Positions 24,069 to 33,139 of a stretch of DNA of 37,141 nucleotides are shown in pieces. A program made the position numbers and the translations under genes. The number at the start of each line of letters is the position of its first letter. The first letter of the stretch is position 1. The notes beneath the pieces were generated by a model that was not told the origin of the DNA, made no database searches, and saw only the letters and a list, made by a program, of their open reading frames with translations. This stretch comes from Phycisphaerales bacterium (GTDB lineage: Bacteria > Planctomycetota > Phycisphaerae > Sedimentisphaerales > Anaerobacaceae): the NCBI GenBank assembly GCA_020352215.1, contig CP070675.1, positions 2,676,917 to 2,714,057 on the forward strand, given 5' to 3'.

Positions 24069-24533
24069 CTAAAGAAGCAAATGGTCAAGAGAGCTGGTAG
24101 CCCAGATCTTTCCGGTATCCTGGTCGAAGAACCAACCCTGGTTGCCGGTCACGTCGACCGCAGGAGCGACGCCGGCGGTGTTGCCGATGGTTACTACATC
24201 ACTATCGACGAACTGGTTTGTTGGGATTCTCTGCATATAGGGACCGTAGTCGGTTCCAACTGCCCCGAAGATATCCGTCCCGCCTATCAGTGAGGGCACA
24301 AAGCCAGCCGCGCCCGTATGGGTCCCGTTGGCGACGCCCGGCAAATTGTCATTGTGCTGAACCTTGTACAGCTCAATTTGCGCGCGCATCATCTGCAGGT
24401 CTGTGGCCAGACTTGAGAGCTTGGCTTCGCCGCTCGCCTCGGTAAACTGCGGGATCACAACCGCCGCCAGGATTCCAAGGATGACCACCACGATCAGAAT
24501 TTCCACTAATGTAAATCCGCTTCTTGCTTTCAT
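24069..24533 (-). CDS. gspG: Major pseudopilin GspG-like
   Basis: This 154-residue prepilin is the predicted main subunit of the pseudopilus. A six-residue leader MKARSG is followed by FTLVEILIVVVILGILAAVV, the textbook type IV prepilin helix with Glu at mature +5. The body has the GspG pattern: SSLATDLQMMRAQIELYKVQH, a GPYMQRIPTNQF loop and a C-terminal GWFFDQDTGKIWATSS that matches the Ca2+-loop region of GspG. It is the first gene of the minus-strand cluster, behind a leader of unknown length with an inverted repeat at 24614-24636. A weak GGGG ribosome site lies about ten bases upstream. The terminator behind it fits a high-copy structural subunit. Confidence 0.92.
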   Translation of the reverse strand: MKARSGFTLVEILIVVVILGILAAVVIPQFTEASGEAKLSSLATDLQMMRAQIELYKVQHNDNLPGVANGTHTGAAGFVPSLIGGTDIFGAVGTDYGPYMQRIPTNQFVDSDVVTIGNTAGVAPAVDVTGNQGWFFDQDTGKIWATSSLDHLLL

Positions 24534-24613
24534 CTTCTGTACCCCTTTACCTAAAACCTCATTGCCGTTTCCTTATTTGATTACGGTTCTATACAGTGGT
24601 TCTCCTCAAGATA

Positions 24614-24636
24614 CAGTATCGTCTCAATCGATACTG
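24614..24636 (-). promoter_or_regulatory. Inverted repeat upstream of gspG, possible operator or leader hairpin
   Basis: A perfect 8-bp inverted repeat CAGTATCG/CGATACTG with a 7-base spacer lies about 80 bases upstream of the gspG start, in the 419-base gap 24534-24952. It could be a repressor site or a leader hairpin. I saw no convincing -35/-10 pair here. Candidates on the minus strand near 24655-24690 are weak. The rest of the gap, down to the tsaE stop at 24953, holds no gene I can support. Confidence 0.4.
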
Positions 24637-24952
24637 AACTTAACGATCCTTTTATTATGTTAGCCGGTAGCACCTCCAAACTGAAACTCACAAAGATGCG
24701 TGAAAGAATACTTCAGAATTCTCCCCTGGACGCGTGACCAACAATGAACACCAAGTCTGTGCGTCCGAGAACTTGCTATGCCCCTCTTCCGTAGAGCATT
24801 ATTGGTGTCCTGTTAAAGTATAGATTTGAAATGACTCACAGCCAAATTGGCTGGGACGTAGAGTGCGCATACGAATGGACTTATCGAATTTCGGACGGTA
24901 TGAGTCACGGCCAACCAAGGAATGTCCGCACTGTGTCGCCAAATGCAGGCTG

Positions 24953-25408
24953 TTACTTGTCAATGTTTGACAGGTATTGCGCTGCGTTCTCGATGTGTAT
25001 CTTCCGTTCGGTTTGGCCGGCGTGGGCAAGCGTAATCCGCAGGTGGTCGATAGCGCGTAACGCCGATTCCACCTTATCGGCCCACTCAATGAGAACGACC
25101 GATTCGGGATAGCAGTAATCATCGAAGCCGAGCATCTCGAACTCTGCGACGGAATTCAGCCGGTAAGCATCTATATGATAGAGGTCATACCGGCCCGCAT
25201 ACTCGTTGACTATGACGAACGTAGGACTGTTGACGTCTCTATGATCTTTGGCTCCTGCACCGCTCGCAATGCCTTTGATCAGGTGCGTCTTGCCACTGCC
25301 CAAAGGCCCGGTAATGGCGACAACCTCTCCACCTCGTAGTTTCTCTCCGATCCTGCGTCCAACGTCGATCGTTGCTTGAGGTGATCGTGTTGTAATGTCT
25401 AAATCCAT
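24953..25408 (-). CDS. tsaE: tRNA threonylcarbamoyladenosine biosynthesis ATPase TsaE
   Basis: This is a cytoplasmic P-loop ATPase that works with TsaB and TsaD in making the universal t6A37 modification of ANN-decoding tRNAs. The Walker A motif is GPLGSGKTHLIKG at about residues 34-46. SPTFVIVNEY, the YHIDAYRL motif and the VLIEWADKV motif follow in family order. The length of 151 is normal. It is the last gene of a minus-strand group after argH, thiL and the lyase gene, starting 65 bases after the lyase stop with only a weak ribosome site. Identification is firm. Confidence 0.95.
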   Translation of the reverse strand: MDLDITTRSPQATIDVGRRIGEKLRGGEVVAITGPLGSGKTHLIKGIASGAGAKDHRDVNSPTFVIVNEYAGRYDLYHIDAYRLNSVAEFEMLGFDDYCYPESVVLIEWADKVESALRAIDHLRITLAHAGQTERKIHIENAAQYLSNIDK

Positions 25409-25473
25409 GGCTCAGTCGTAGCGAATTTTCGAATAGACTCAAAGCGGCTCCGTCTGAACTGCGTTATTGTCGC

Positions 25474-27174
25474 TCATTTTCCAAGCTGTGCCGGATAGTA
25501 ATAGCCCATTGTCTGAGCGACCACGCCCAATCGATATTGATGATCCTGCATCAAGCAGACACGCCGATCGGATGATGGGATTGTCGTAGTGTAGATGCGC
25601 ATTTCGCCCTTCAAGCTTGTGATCACTTCCTCACGATGGTCGCCCAAGCAGTCGACCACGGCAATGACGCGGCCCCGGAGAGGCTGGATTGCTTCGCCGC
25701 CCCAATCGCGTATTGCACCGGAAAGAGCGACCTCCTTCTGGGGATCGGCATCCCACGAAACGGGCCTGGGTGTTAGCGAGCCGGTTTCAAGAAACTGGAT
25801 CAGGTCTCCGTTGGCGGCATGGAGCCATCGCTTCTTATAGTCCCTCTCGCCTACGAAGACCTCCATGCCGGGTCGGTCGGCAAGAATGTCGCCGGCCATG
25901 CCCTGGCCGTGGAGGTGGTACGTCGGTTCCTTGAGCGCCCAGAGCTTTCTGCCGGTTTTCGCATCTACCAGGCAAATGCCGTCGGTTTTTTGTCTGCTCT
26001 CGAGACCATAGAAGACCTCCAGGCCCGGATTAGCGGGGTCGATGTCGGCGACATAACAGACATCGGGGTGTCCCATTTGCAGTGTCCAGAGACCTTTGCC
26101 GTTGTCGTCGATCACCGCGGCTCCGATCACAAGCTCGTCCCGACCGTCTTCGTCGACGTCGGCAGTAATTAGGCCGTGTGAGCTCTGGCCTCCGTACTTT
26201 TCGTCTTCCTGTGTGGATTGCCAGTACCATATCTGATTGAAGCCTTTGTCGAGGGCCTGTGACTTGATGAGTCTGTAGGTGCCTCGTTGCATAACGAGCG
26301 AGGGCTCTTTGCCGTCAAGATACGCAACGGTAAGGAAGTTGCGGCAGTAGTAGTTGTATTTTGAGAAACCTTCTCTGCTGAGCCACGGCGTTTTGGCAAC
26401 TACCTTGCCCGTCTCGCCGTCGATCTTGGCCAAGAATTCCGGACCGGTCTTGACGTGTCCGGCCTCCTCGCGAGGGTCTCCGACACCGGCTTTGCAGTAC
26501 ACCTCCGCCTTGCCGTCGCCATCGACGTCGTAGACTATCCAGGGCGAGTACCAGATGCCTGCCTCGATGGCCCAGCCCATGTCGTATCGCCACATCATTG
26601 TGCCGTCCGGGCGGTACGCTTCGAGTTTGTAGGTGGTCGTGCTGCGTTTCCAGTAGCCGGGCTGCTGATAGGGATCGGTATTGAAATTCGGCTGCTTGAT
26701 GACGTACTCGTACTCGCCATCGCCGTCGAGGTCCCCGATGCCCACCTTCTGGAAGTCATAATCGCCCTGCAGCGGAACGCTGATGTAGGACTTGGCCGCA
26801 CCGCTGAGGGGCGCTCTGATCCGGGCTAACCGCCGAGACGTCTTTGGCCATTTCTTTGTACTGGATTGGTGCAGCTCGTAGACGTGCGTTCTCTTGGCGG
26901 GATTCCTATCCACAATGTTCGTTTGGCGGTGAGGCTTCTCGCCGGTCAAGACAGTGAAGTCACCCCTGTTCGATCTCGGCTCCCGACGCCTGATTTGAAA
27001 GGCGATGTCTCCCGGGTCACTGTCGAGCAGACGCCAGCTGAGAAAGAGCGAGCCATCCTCACGCTCCAGGGCGACCATTCCCCGACCCAGCTTCTCCTTG
27101 GCCGATACCGAGACACACATTGCCAAAATCGCGATCAAGCACAACAAGCTGCAACTGAACAATCGAATCTTCAT
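25474..27174 (-). CDS. Secreted rhamnogalacturonan lyase, polysaccharide lyase family 11
   Basis: This 566-residue exported lyase of the PL11 family cuts the rhamnogalacturonan I backbone of pectin by beta-elimination. The signal peptide is residues 1-25 (IRLFSCSLLCLIAILAMCVSVSA). The N-terminal domain starts KLGRGMVALEREDGSLFLSW, the standard PL11 opening. The following beta-propeller has repeated calcium-site motifs such as GIGDLDGDGEYEYV, VYDVDGDGKAEVYCKAG and TADVDEDGRDELV. Full family length with no extra carbohydrate-binding module. AAGGAG lies upstream of ATG 27174, and the gene follows thiL by 40 bases. It is an extracellular catabolic enzyme sitting between housekeeping genes (thiL and tsaE), which is odd. 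Confidence 0.93.
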   Translation of the reverse strand: MKIRLFSCSLLCLIAILAMCVSVSAKEKLGRGMVALEREDGSLFLSWRLLDSDPGDIAFQIRRREPRSNRGDFTVLTGEKPHRQTNIVDRNPAKRTHVYELHQSSTKKWPKTSRRLARIRAPLSGAAKSYISVPLQGDYDFQKVGIGDLDGDGEYEYVIKQPNFNTDPYQQPGYWKRSTTTYKLEAYRPDGTMMWRYDMGWAIEAGIWYSPWIVYDVDGDGKAEVYCKAGVGDPREEAGHVKTGPEFLAKIDGETGKVVAKTPWLSREGFSKYNYYCRNFLTVAYLDGKEPSLVMQRGTYRLIKSQALDKGFNQIWYWQSTQEDEKYGGQSSHGLITADVDEDGRDELVIGAAVIDDNGKGLWTLQMGHPDVCYVADIDPANPGLEVFYGLESRQKTDGICLVDAKTGRKLWALKEPTYHLHGQGMAGDILADRPGMEVFVGERDYKKRWLHAANGDLIQFLETGSLTPRPVSWDADPQKEVALSGAIRDWGGEAIQPLRGRVIAVVDCLGDHREEVITSLKGEMRIYTTTIPSSDRRVCLMQDHQYRLGVVAQTMGYYYPAQLGK

Positions 27175-27214
27175 AATCCCAATCTCCTTAGTACCCCTCA
27201 GCAGTCAAATGCCT

Positions 27215-28138
27215 TTAGCCCTTCAGATGATCGTACCCTCCAGCCTGCAGATCGGTGATACTCCCATCGGACATCCGCATCTGCAGCTTCTTAGTATCGC
27301 TGATCGAACCGATTCGTGTGATCGGTATCGGGCCACGCCAACTCTCAAGTAATCTGCCGCAATCTTGTTGCGAAACAGTGAACAGCAATTCGAAATCTTC
27401 GCCGTCATTGAGTGCGGAGGCCAGCGGGTCCGCCCCGGCTCGCGCTTCATCCGATATCGGAATTTGCGTAGCATCTATGACAGTTCCCACACTACTCTGT
27501 TCGCAGATGCGCATCAAGTCGCTGCTAAGTCCATCGCTTATGTCAATCATCGCAGTGACTTTCACCATCTGAGCGATTTGTTTCGCCTCGTTGACCCGCG
27601 GCGCGAATTCAAGGTGTTTTCCGCCGCCGGAGCCGCCGAGTGAACCCGTCACGCAGATGCAGTCACCGGCCTTCGCGCCCGATCGAGTTATAGGTTTGTT
27701 GCCCGTCGGCCTGCTGAGCATGGCGACACTAACTGCAAACGGATTTTGTGATGTCCAGCATGTAATGTCACCACCAATCAGCTGACAGTTGTACTTCTCA
27801 CCCGCCCGAGTAATGCCGGCGTGCAACTGTTTCAACTCTCGCTGGCCGAATCCTTTCGGCAGGGCGACACTCACCACCGCGGCTATGGGTACCGTCGCCA
27901 TCGCAGCGCAGTCACTCAAGCTCACCGCCATCGCCTTGTATCCCGCTTGTTCCAGAGTAACCTGCTGCAGGTCAAAGTGTACGCCATCGAGCAGCATGTC
28001 TGTGGTAACAAGGACCGACGCGCCACTGCCAAGTACAATCTGGGCCATGTCGTCGCCTATGCCGATGGGGAAATCCGCTGCGGATACTTTGCTCTGGCCG
28101 GCGAACCAGGCGGTCATTTCGTCTTCACTGAGACTCAT
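27215..28138 (-). CDS. thiL: Thiamine-monophosphate kinase ThiL
   Basis: This cytoplasmic ATP-dependent kinase converts thiamine monophosphate to thiamine diphosphate, the last step of cofactor synthesis. The PurM/AIR-synthase-like fold is shown by [13 protein letters not shown] (Mg2+/ATP site), [31 protein letters not shown] and the [15 protein letters not shown] block. The C-terminal [11 protein letters not shown] is also typical. The chosen ATG at 28138 overlaps the argH stop as ATGA (28138-28135) and yields MSLSEDEM. The frame extends eight codons upstream to 28162, but coupled translation makes that less likely. The length of 307 is normal. Confidence 0.94.
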   Translation of the reverse strand: MSLSEDEMTAWFAGQSKVSAADFPIGIGDDMAQIVLGSGASVLVTTDMLLDGVHFDLQQVTLEQAGYKAMAVSLSDCAAMATVPIAAVVSVALPKGFGQRELKQLHAGITRAGEKYNCQLIGGDITCWTSQNPFAVSVAMLSRPTGNKPITRSGAKAGDCICVTGSLGGSGGGKHLEFAPRVNEAKQIAQMVKVTAMIDISDGLSSDLMRICEQSSVGTVIDATQIPISDEARAGADPLASALNDGEDFELLFTVSQQDCGRLLESWRGPIPITRIGSISDTKKLQMRMSDGSITDLQAGGYDHLKG

Positions 28139-29523
28139 CGCTGTGCCAACTGCTTTTTCCAATAGGCGATCTGTCTTTTCGCCTGCTCGGGACCGGCTGC
28201 GCCCTCAGTGACGTACCTGCCCACGATGTTCTTGGCGCCGAGACATTCGTACACGTCGTTCTCTATGGCGGCCGAGTACTTGCCGAACTCCTCCAATCGA
28301 AGGTCCGCCAACCTTTTGTCCTGCTGCTCGCAGTGCGCCACGAGAGAACCGACGGCGCCGTGCGCCTCACGAAACGCAACGCCTTTTCGCACCAGGTACT
28401 CGGCCAGAGCCGTGGCATCCAGAAATCCTTCCTGCAATGAGGCTGAGATCTTCTTGGTGTCAAATTTCATGCTGGCCGCAACGGCTCTCGCCATATCGAG
28501 GCAGGCCTCGACCGTATCACTGGCATTGAAGACATGAACCTTGTCCTCCTGCAGATCGCGATTGTAGCCTGACGGCTGGGCCTTCAGAATCGTCAGAATG
28601 CCCATCAGCGAACCGTACGCAGAGCCGGTCTTGGCGCGAATCAGCTCGAGCACATCGGGATTGCGTTTCTGCGGCATCATGCTCGATGACGTGCAGAAGC
28701 TGTCGTCGATTCGCAGACAGGCAAACTCATTGGACGAATAGATTATCCAATCCTCTGCCAAACGAGAGAGATGCGTTGCGATCAAGGCACAGTCGAATAT
28801 GAACTCGGCACAGAAGTCCCTGTCGCTGACCGCATCGATACTGTTATAGCTGATATCGGGCAAGCCCAACTGTTCGGCGGTGCTCTTTCTATCTATGGGC
28901 AGAGTCGAACCGGCCACTGCACCGCTGCCCAACGGGCAAACGTTGAGCAGGGTCTGACAGTTCTTCAGCCGGACGAAGTCACGCTCCAACTGCTCGACAA
29001 AGCTCAACAGATACGCCGCAATCACTATTGGCTGGGCTCGCTGAAGATGGGTATAGGCAGGCATGACCTCTTCGGTGTGTTTGCTCGCCAGCCTCACGAG
29101 GGCATCTTGCAGTTGTCTTATCTTGTCCTGCAGGACATCTATTTGGTCTCGCATCCAGAGGCGAATATCGGTGGCGACCTGATCATTGCGGCTTCTGCCC
29201 GTGTGGAGCTTCTCACCGGCCCGGCCGATCTTCGCTATCAGGGCGGCCTCTATTGCCATGTGAATATCTTCGTACTCCTTCTGGAACTTGAAGCGCCCCT
29301 GGGCAATTTCGTCGCCGATCTCGATGAGCCCGGCCCTGATAGCTTTGAACTCGGTCTTAGTGATTAGCTTCCGCTCGGTGAGCATCTGGGCGTGAGCAAT
29401 CGAGCCGACGATGTCGTATTTGTAGAGACGCTTGTCCACGGAGAGCGATTCCACAAAATTGATGGTCATTTCATCCGGCTCGCCCGAAAGCCGCTTCTCC
29501 CAACTCTTCTTTGCTTTGGCCAT
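28135..29523 (-). CDS. argH: Argininosuccinate lyase
   Basis: This enzyme catalyses the final step of arginine biosynthesis, cleaving argininosuccinate to arginine and fumarate. It is a cytoplasmic homotetramer of the fumarase/aspartase superfamily. The superfamily signature [12 protein letters not shown] is near residue 280. [13 protein letters not shown] near 105, THLQRAQP near 160 and YNRDLQEDK near 320 complete the active site. The length of 462 is normal. GGAG lies eight bases before ATG 29523, behind a strong promoter. It is the first gene of the argH-thiL-lyase-tsaE group. No other arg genes are in the window. Confidence 0.97.
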   Translation of the reverse strand: MAKAKKSWEKRLSGEPDEMTINFVESLSVDKRLYKYDIVGSIAHAQMLTERKLITKTEFKAIRAGLIEIGDEIAQGRFKFQKEYEDIHMAIEAALIAKIGRAGEKLHTGRSRNDQVATDIRLWMRDQIDVLQDKIRQLQDALVRLASKHTEEVMPAYTHLQRAQPIVIAAYLLSFVEQLERDFVRLKNCQTLLNVCPLGSGAVAGSTLPIDRKSTAEQLGLPDISYNSIDAVSDRDFCAEFIFDCALIATHLSRLAEDWIIYSSNEFACLRIDDSFCTSSSMMPQKRNPDVLELIRAKTGSAYGSLMGILTILKAQPSGYNRDLQEDKVHVFNASDTVEACLDMARAVAASMKFDTKKISASLQEGFLDATALAEYLVRKGVAFREAHGAVGSLVAHCEQQDKRLADLRLEEFGKYSAAIENDVYECLGAKNIVGRYVTEGAAGPEQAKRQIAYWKKQLAQR

Positions 29524-29561
29524 TGGGTCTGCTCCAAAAAAGAAAGCCCCGTTTGGCGCAG

Positions 29562-29590
29562 ATAATAAGGCGAGCCACCCGACGTGTCAA
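29562..29590 (-). promoter_or_regulatory. Near-consensus sigma70 promoter for argH
   Basis: On the minus strand, a perfect -35 TTGACA (29590-29585) is followed by 17 bases and a -10 TATTAT (29567-29562). The start point would be near 29555, giving a leader of about 32 bases that contains the argH ribosome site. Confidence 0.75.
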
Positions 29591-29647
29591 GGGTCGCCCC
29601 GGGCCGGCTGAATTGCCCGGTTCGTGATTGGTCTGGATTGAGTTCCC

Positions 29648-29676
29648 TTGACCTAAGCGGAGGTGTCTGATATCGT
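29648..29676 (+). promoter_or_regulatory. Probable sigma70 promoter for the ankyrin gene
   Basis: TTGACC at 29648-29653 and TATCGT at 29671-29676 are 17 bases apart. The -35 is good and the -10 weak. It lies back-to-back with the argH promoter, about 120 bases before the ankyrin start. Confidence 0.45.
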
Positions 29677-29794
29677 GCAGTGCGATCCTAATGCATAGGT
29701 CTCGCTGTTCGTCGAACGGGATGTGAGCGTCGCATGGCAAGAATCAGGCGCCGCGTTTTCTGATCGGATTGAGTTTCTGTTGGAGATGGCCAAA

Positions 29795-31447
29795 ATGAAA
29801 TCTACAAGACGGTGCTGCGGTTTTCTGCTCATATTACTGACAGCCCTCGGATGTCAGGAGAGACTGACACAGGTGCCCGAAGAGCCTGTGCAGGCGGAGG
29901 CGGTGGAACCGATGATCTCGCTTGATCAGGCGGCGACCTTAGGTGACATTGAGCAGGTGAAACTTCACGTTGCAAAGGGGACCGACATCAATGTGAGAGA
30001 TGAGTACCAGTTCACACCCTTGCTGCGCGCCATCAGCGGAGGCCACAAGGAGGTGGCGACATTTCTCATTGCCAACGGTGCGGACGTCAACGCGCGGACC
30101 AAAGACGGGCTGGCGCCCCTGCACTGGGCGGCGGCTTCCGGCCATAGGGAACTGGTCGAGACGTTGCTCGCCAAGGGTGCTGATCTCAACGCAAAGGACA
30201 ACGACGGAAAGACCGTTCTATATTGGGCTGCGAGAGAGAACCAGAAGGACATAGCGGAACTGCTTTTCGCAGAAGGCGCGGTCGTCTCTACCGTTCACGT
30301 CGCGGCGTTTGTGGGGGATGTGGCCAAGATCATGAGTTTGGTCGAGGCAGGTGCTGATGTGAATGCGCCAGACACTTGGGGCCGTACGGCACTGCATTTT
30401 GTGAACCACCGTGCCGCTGTGGAATGGCTCGTCTCGCGGGGCGCAGATGTGAGCACGAGAGACAAGGACGGACTGGTGCCGCTGCACGCCGTGGCCGGAA
30501 GGGGCAACGCTGATGTCGCCGAATATCTTGTCGCCAAGGGTGCCGACGTCAACGCGAAGGATAGGTATGACTGGACGCCGTTGCACGTCGCGGTGAATAA
30601 GGGCAATGAGAAAGTTGCTGAATTTCTTGTTGCCAACGGTGCCGACATCGATGCACAAGAGATCTACGGACGAACACCGGTTCATATCGCGATCGATCAG
30701 GGCTGGCCGGCTTTGGCCGAGCTTCTTATTGCCAAGGGCGCCGATGTCGGTGCAATGGCTGCCGACGAGGCCGTGCCCTTACACGTCGCGGCGAGAACCG
30801 GAGATAGACATATCGCTGAATTGCTCATCAGCAAGGGCGCGGAGGTAGATGCCCAAGACAGAGTTCGGGAGACACCGCTACACGTGGCGGTCCGGCACGG
30901 CAGGGGGGATGTCGCTAGGCTGCTTGTCGCCAAAGGTGCCGACGTCAATGCAAAGAACGAGGTCGGCCTGACACCTTTACACATCGCGGTTAGGAGACGC
31001 CACAAGGACCTGGCAGAGTTGCTTGTTGCCAAGAATGCGGATGTAAGCGCAGAGAATAATAGTGCGGTGACACCACTGCACTTCGCGGCTGACGTTGGTG
31101 ACGCCGACACGGCCAGAGTGCTTGTTGCCGCCGGAGCCAATGTGCACGCACCGGACACGGGCCTTCTGACGCCCCTCAGCTACGCTGCCCAGCAGGGCCA
31201 CAAGGCTGTCGCCCAGGTGCTGATTGACAACGGCGCCGATGTGAGCACACAGGCCGGACCCGGGGGCTGGACCCCTTTACACTGGGCCGCCGCTGTGGGC
31301 AAGAGTGAAGTAGCCGAGCTGCTTATCGAAAAGGGCGCAGACGTTAGCGCTAAAGACGGCCTCGGACGCACGCCTTTGGCGCTCGCTCAGCAAAAGGGCC
31401 ATCAGCAACTCGTCGAACTGCTGCGAAAGCACGGGGCCAAAGAGTAA
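29795..31447 (+). CDS. Ankyrin-repeat lipoprotein (about 16 repeats)
   Basis: The exported protein is nearly all ankyrin repeats. ATG 29795 (MKSTRRCCGFLLILLTALGC) has GGAG nine bases upstream and creates a lipoprotein signal with lipobox LTALGC, so the protein should be anchored on the outer face of a membrane. The frame stays open upstream to 29723, but that gives no sensible signal. After a short acidic linker, about 16 repeats of 33 residues follow, with the usual TPLHxA start and GADVNAKD-type ends. The fifth repeat is degenerate (STVHVAAFVGD) and the sixth is shortened (ALHFVNHRAAVEWL). Ankyrin stacks bind proteins. The partner is unknown and no enzymatic motif is present. Confidence 0.88.
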   Translation: MKSTRRCCGFLLILLTALGCQERLTQVPEEPVQAEAVEPMISLDQAATLGDIEQVKLHVAKGTDINVRDEYQFTPLLRAISGGHKEVATFLIANGADVNARTKDGLAPLHWAAASGHRELVETLLAKGADLNAKDNDGKTVLYWAARENQKDIAELLFAEGAVVSTVHVAAFVGDVAKIMSLVEAGADVNAPDTWGRTALHFVNHRAAVEWLVSRGADVSTRDKDGLVPLHAVAGRGNADVAEYLVAKGADVNAKDRYDWTPLHVAVNKGNEKVAEFLVANGADIDAQEIYGRTPVHIAIDQGWPALAELLIAKGADVGAMAADEAVPLHVAARTGDRHIAELLISKGAEVDAQDRVRETPLHVAVRHGRGDVARLLVAKGADVNAKNEVGLTPLHIAVRRRHKDLAELLVAKNADVSAENNSAVTPLHFAADVGDADTARVLVAAGANVHAPDTGLLTPLSYAAQQGHKAVAQVLIDNGADVSTQAGPGGWTPLHWAAAVGKSEVAELLIEKGADVSAKDGLGRTPLALAQQKGHQQLVELLRKHGAKE

Positions 31448-31507
31448 TGCATCTTTACTGCCGGTCCGCTTCGCAAAACCATCCAGTGCCCTGTTGCAAG
31501 AGGTGAT

Positions 31508-32665
31508 ATGTCACACAGACTTCTGATAACTGACTGCCGACTGTTCGACGCCGCCAAAGAACAGCCGACTAGGTCTATTCTAATTGAGGAGGGCACCATC
31601 GCTGCAATCGGCCCGGCTGCTGAGGCCGTGCACTGTGATGAGACGCTGGATGCAGGCGGCCGGATGATCGCGCCGGGCTTCATCGACGTCCACATCCAGG
31701 GCGCAGGTGGCGCCGATGTGCTTGATGCAACGCCTGAAGCGCTGGCGACAATATCACGGACCTGCGCGAGGTTCGGCACGACGGGCTTTCTTGCGACGAC
31801 CGTATATGTGCCGGGTAAGGAGAACCGGCACCTAACCGTTGCAGCAGAAACGGTGGGTCGCGATCTTGGCGGGGCGACTTTGCTTGGCATTCATATCGAA
31901 GGTCCGTTCATCTCGGCGCAGAAGAGGGGCATGATCCAGCCGAATTGTGTGTGTCCGCCGTCCGCTGAGTGTTTCGCAGAGATCCAGGACGTTTGCGATG
32001 GCCGGCTGAAGATGATGACCATCGCGCCCGAGCTGCCGGGCAGCGTGCAATTGATAGAGTCGCTCGTCGAGTCAAACGTCGTCGCCGCCTTCGGCCACTC
32101 CAACGCCACATACGAGCAAACGCTCGACGGCTTCGAGGCCGGTGTCTCGCATGTGACACACCTGTTCAACGCCATGCCTTCACTACATCACCGCTCGCCC
32201 GGACCGCTCGCTGCCATCTTCGAGTCGGAGTACGTCACTGCCCAACTGATCGCGGACGGAGTTCACATTCACCCGGCGGTCGTGAGGCTTGCCTTCGAGA
32301 GGCTCGGCGCAGACCGCGTTGTACCGATTACCGATGGAATGCAAGCGCTCGGTCTGCCGGACGGTGAATACATCTACAACGGTTTGGAGTATGAATCCAG
32401 AGAAGGGACAGCACGGTACAAAGACGGCACCCTGATCGGGACCGCCCTTGGCCTGAGCCGGCTCCTCGACAGACTAATGACCTTCGCGGGTTGCCCGTTG
32501 GAGGTGGCGATCCGAGCCGCTTCCCAGAATCCGGCCAAGGTGCTCGGTCTCGAAAAAAGAAAAGGCACTATCGAAACCGGCAAAGACGCCGACCTCGTTT
32601 TGCTCGATGAAGATTGCTCGGTCTACGCAACACTCGTTGCGGGCAAAATTGTGTACCAGAAGTGA
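31508..32665 (+). CDS. nagA: N-acetylglucosamine-6-phosphate deacetylase
   Basis: This cytoplasmic amidohydrolase removes the acetyl group from GlcNAc-6-phosphate in amino-sugar catabolism or cell-wall recycling. The core motifs are PGFIDVHIQGAGG (strand 1), HIEGPFIS with the metal-binding Glu, FGHSNATYEQ and THLFNAM with metal His residues, and VPITDGM with the catalytic Asp. The C-terminus carries NPAKVLGL and GKDADLVLLD, typical of the superfamily. The length of 385 is normal. An AGAGGTGAT ribosome site precedes the ATG directly. The gene lies 60 bases after the ankyrin gene and ends before a strong hairpin. No nagB or transporter neighbours are visible. Confidence 0.95.
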   Translation: MSHRLLITDCRLFDAAKEQPTRSILIEEGTIAAIGPAAEAVHCDETLDAGGRMIAPGFIDVHIQGAGGADVLDATPEALATISRTCARFGTTGFLATTVYVPGKENRHLTVAAETVGRDLGGATLLGIHIEGPFISAQKRGMIQPNCVCPPSAECFAEIQDVCDGRLKMMTIAPELPGSVQLIESLVESNVVAAFGHSNATYEQTLDGFEAGVSHVTHLFNAMPSLHHRSPGPLAAIFESEYVTAQLIADGVHIHPAVVRLAFERLGADRVVPITDGMQALGLPDGEYIYNGLEYESREGTARYKDGTLIGTALGLSRLLDRLMTFAGCPLEVAIRAASQNPAKVLGLEKRKGTIETGKDADLVLLDEDCSVYATLVAGKIVYQK

Positions 32666-32745
32666 CATCGCGCCGGCTTGATAAGAGGCGTCGAGTCGGT
32701 TGGAGTCGTTGGTATAGACTGGGCAAGATGGTGAAATAAAAAAAT

Positions 32746-32769
32746 GGGAGAGCCTACGCCGGCTCTCCC
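32746..32769. terminator. Strong bidirectional-type terminator hairpin after nagA
   Basis: A perfect 9-bp stem GGGAGAGCC/GGCTCTCCC with a 6-base loop. On the plus strand it is followed by a moderately U-rich CTTGTTTGTG. On the minus strand it is followed by ATTTTTTTATTT, which is the stronger U-tract. It ends the ankyrin-nagA transcript and would also stop any minus-strand transcript from the GLUG leader region. The rest of 32770-32998 shows no gene I can support. Confidence 0.8.
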
Positions 32770-32998
32770 CTTGTTTGTGTGGCTCTTTCCTTTTCTGTCC
32801 TTAGCTTTCCCTTGCTACGCCAAGTTTCCGATCTGACTTGTATGCGATGTCATAGAATAGGCGAGCAAGCTCAAACTAATATGGCCGCACAGGTCATTTT
32901 CCAGAGCCACCCCTTTAACCTGTTTATCAGTACTGTTAATCGGCAAATCACCCTCAAAAACTTGAATCTTTTCCGCCCCGCGGCATAGGCTCAGGCGG

Positions 32999-33027
32999 TT
33001 GACAATTCCTCTGTAATCTGCTATGAT
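32999..33027 (+). promoter_or_regulatory. Near-consensus sigma70 promoter for the first GLUG protein gene
   Basis: A perfect -35 TTGACA (32999-33004), a 17-base spacer and a -10 TATGAT (33022-33027). The transcript would start near 33034 with a leader of about 106 bases. Early in the leader a weak stem AAGGG/CCCTT (33043-33047 with 33058-33062) runs into a T-run (33061-33065), which could act as an attenuator (speculative). Confidence 0.75.
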
Positions 33028-33139
33028 ATACCCACGGAGAAGAAGGGAAACGAATCCCCCTTTTTGTCTGCTGACGGGCTGTTTTTGTGGTGCAGAGCGG
33101 GTACGGTGTCGTCTGAAGACGGGGGGCAGGAGGCTCAAA

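Noticed and set aside
24640..24700. Candidate sigma70 or sigma54 promoter for gspG on the minus strand
   Set aside because: The best hexamers (TTCAGT and TAACAT) match too poorly, and no GG-N10-GC element with proper flanks was found.
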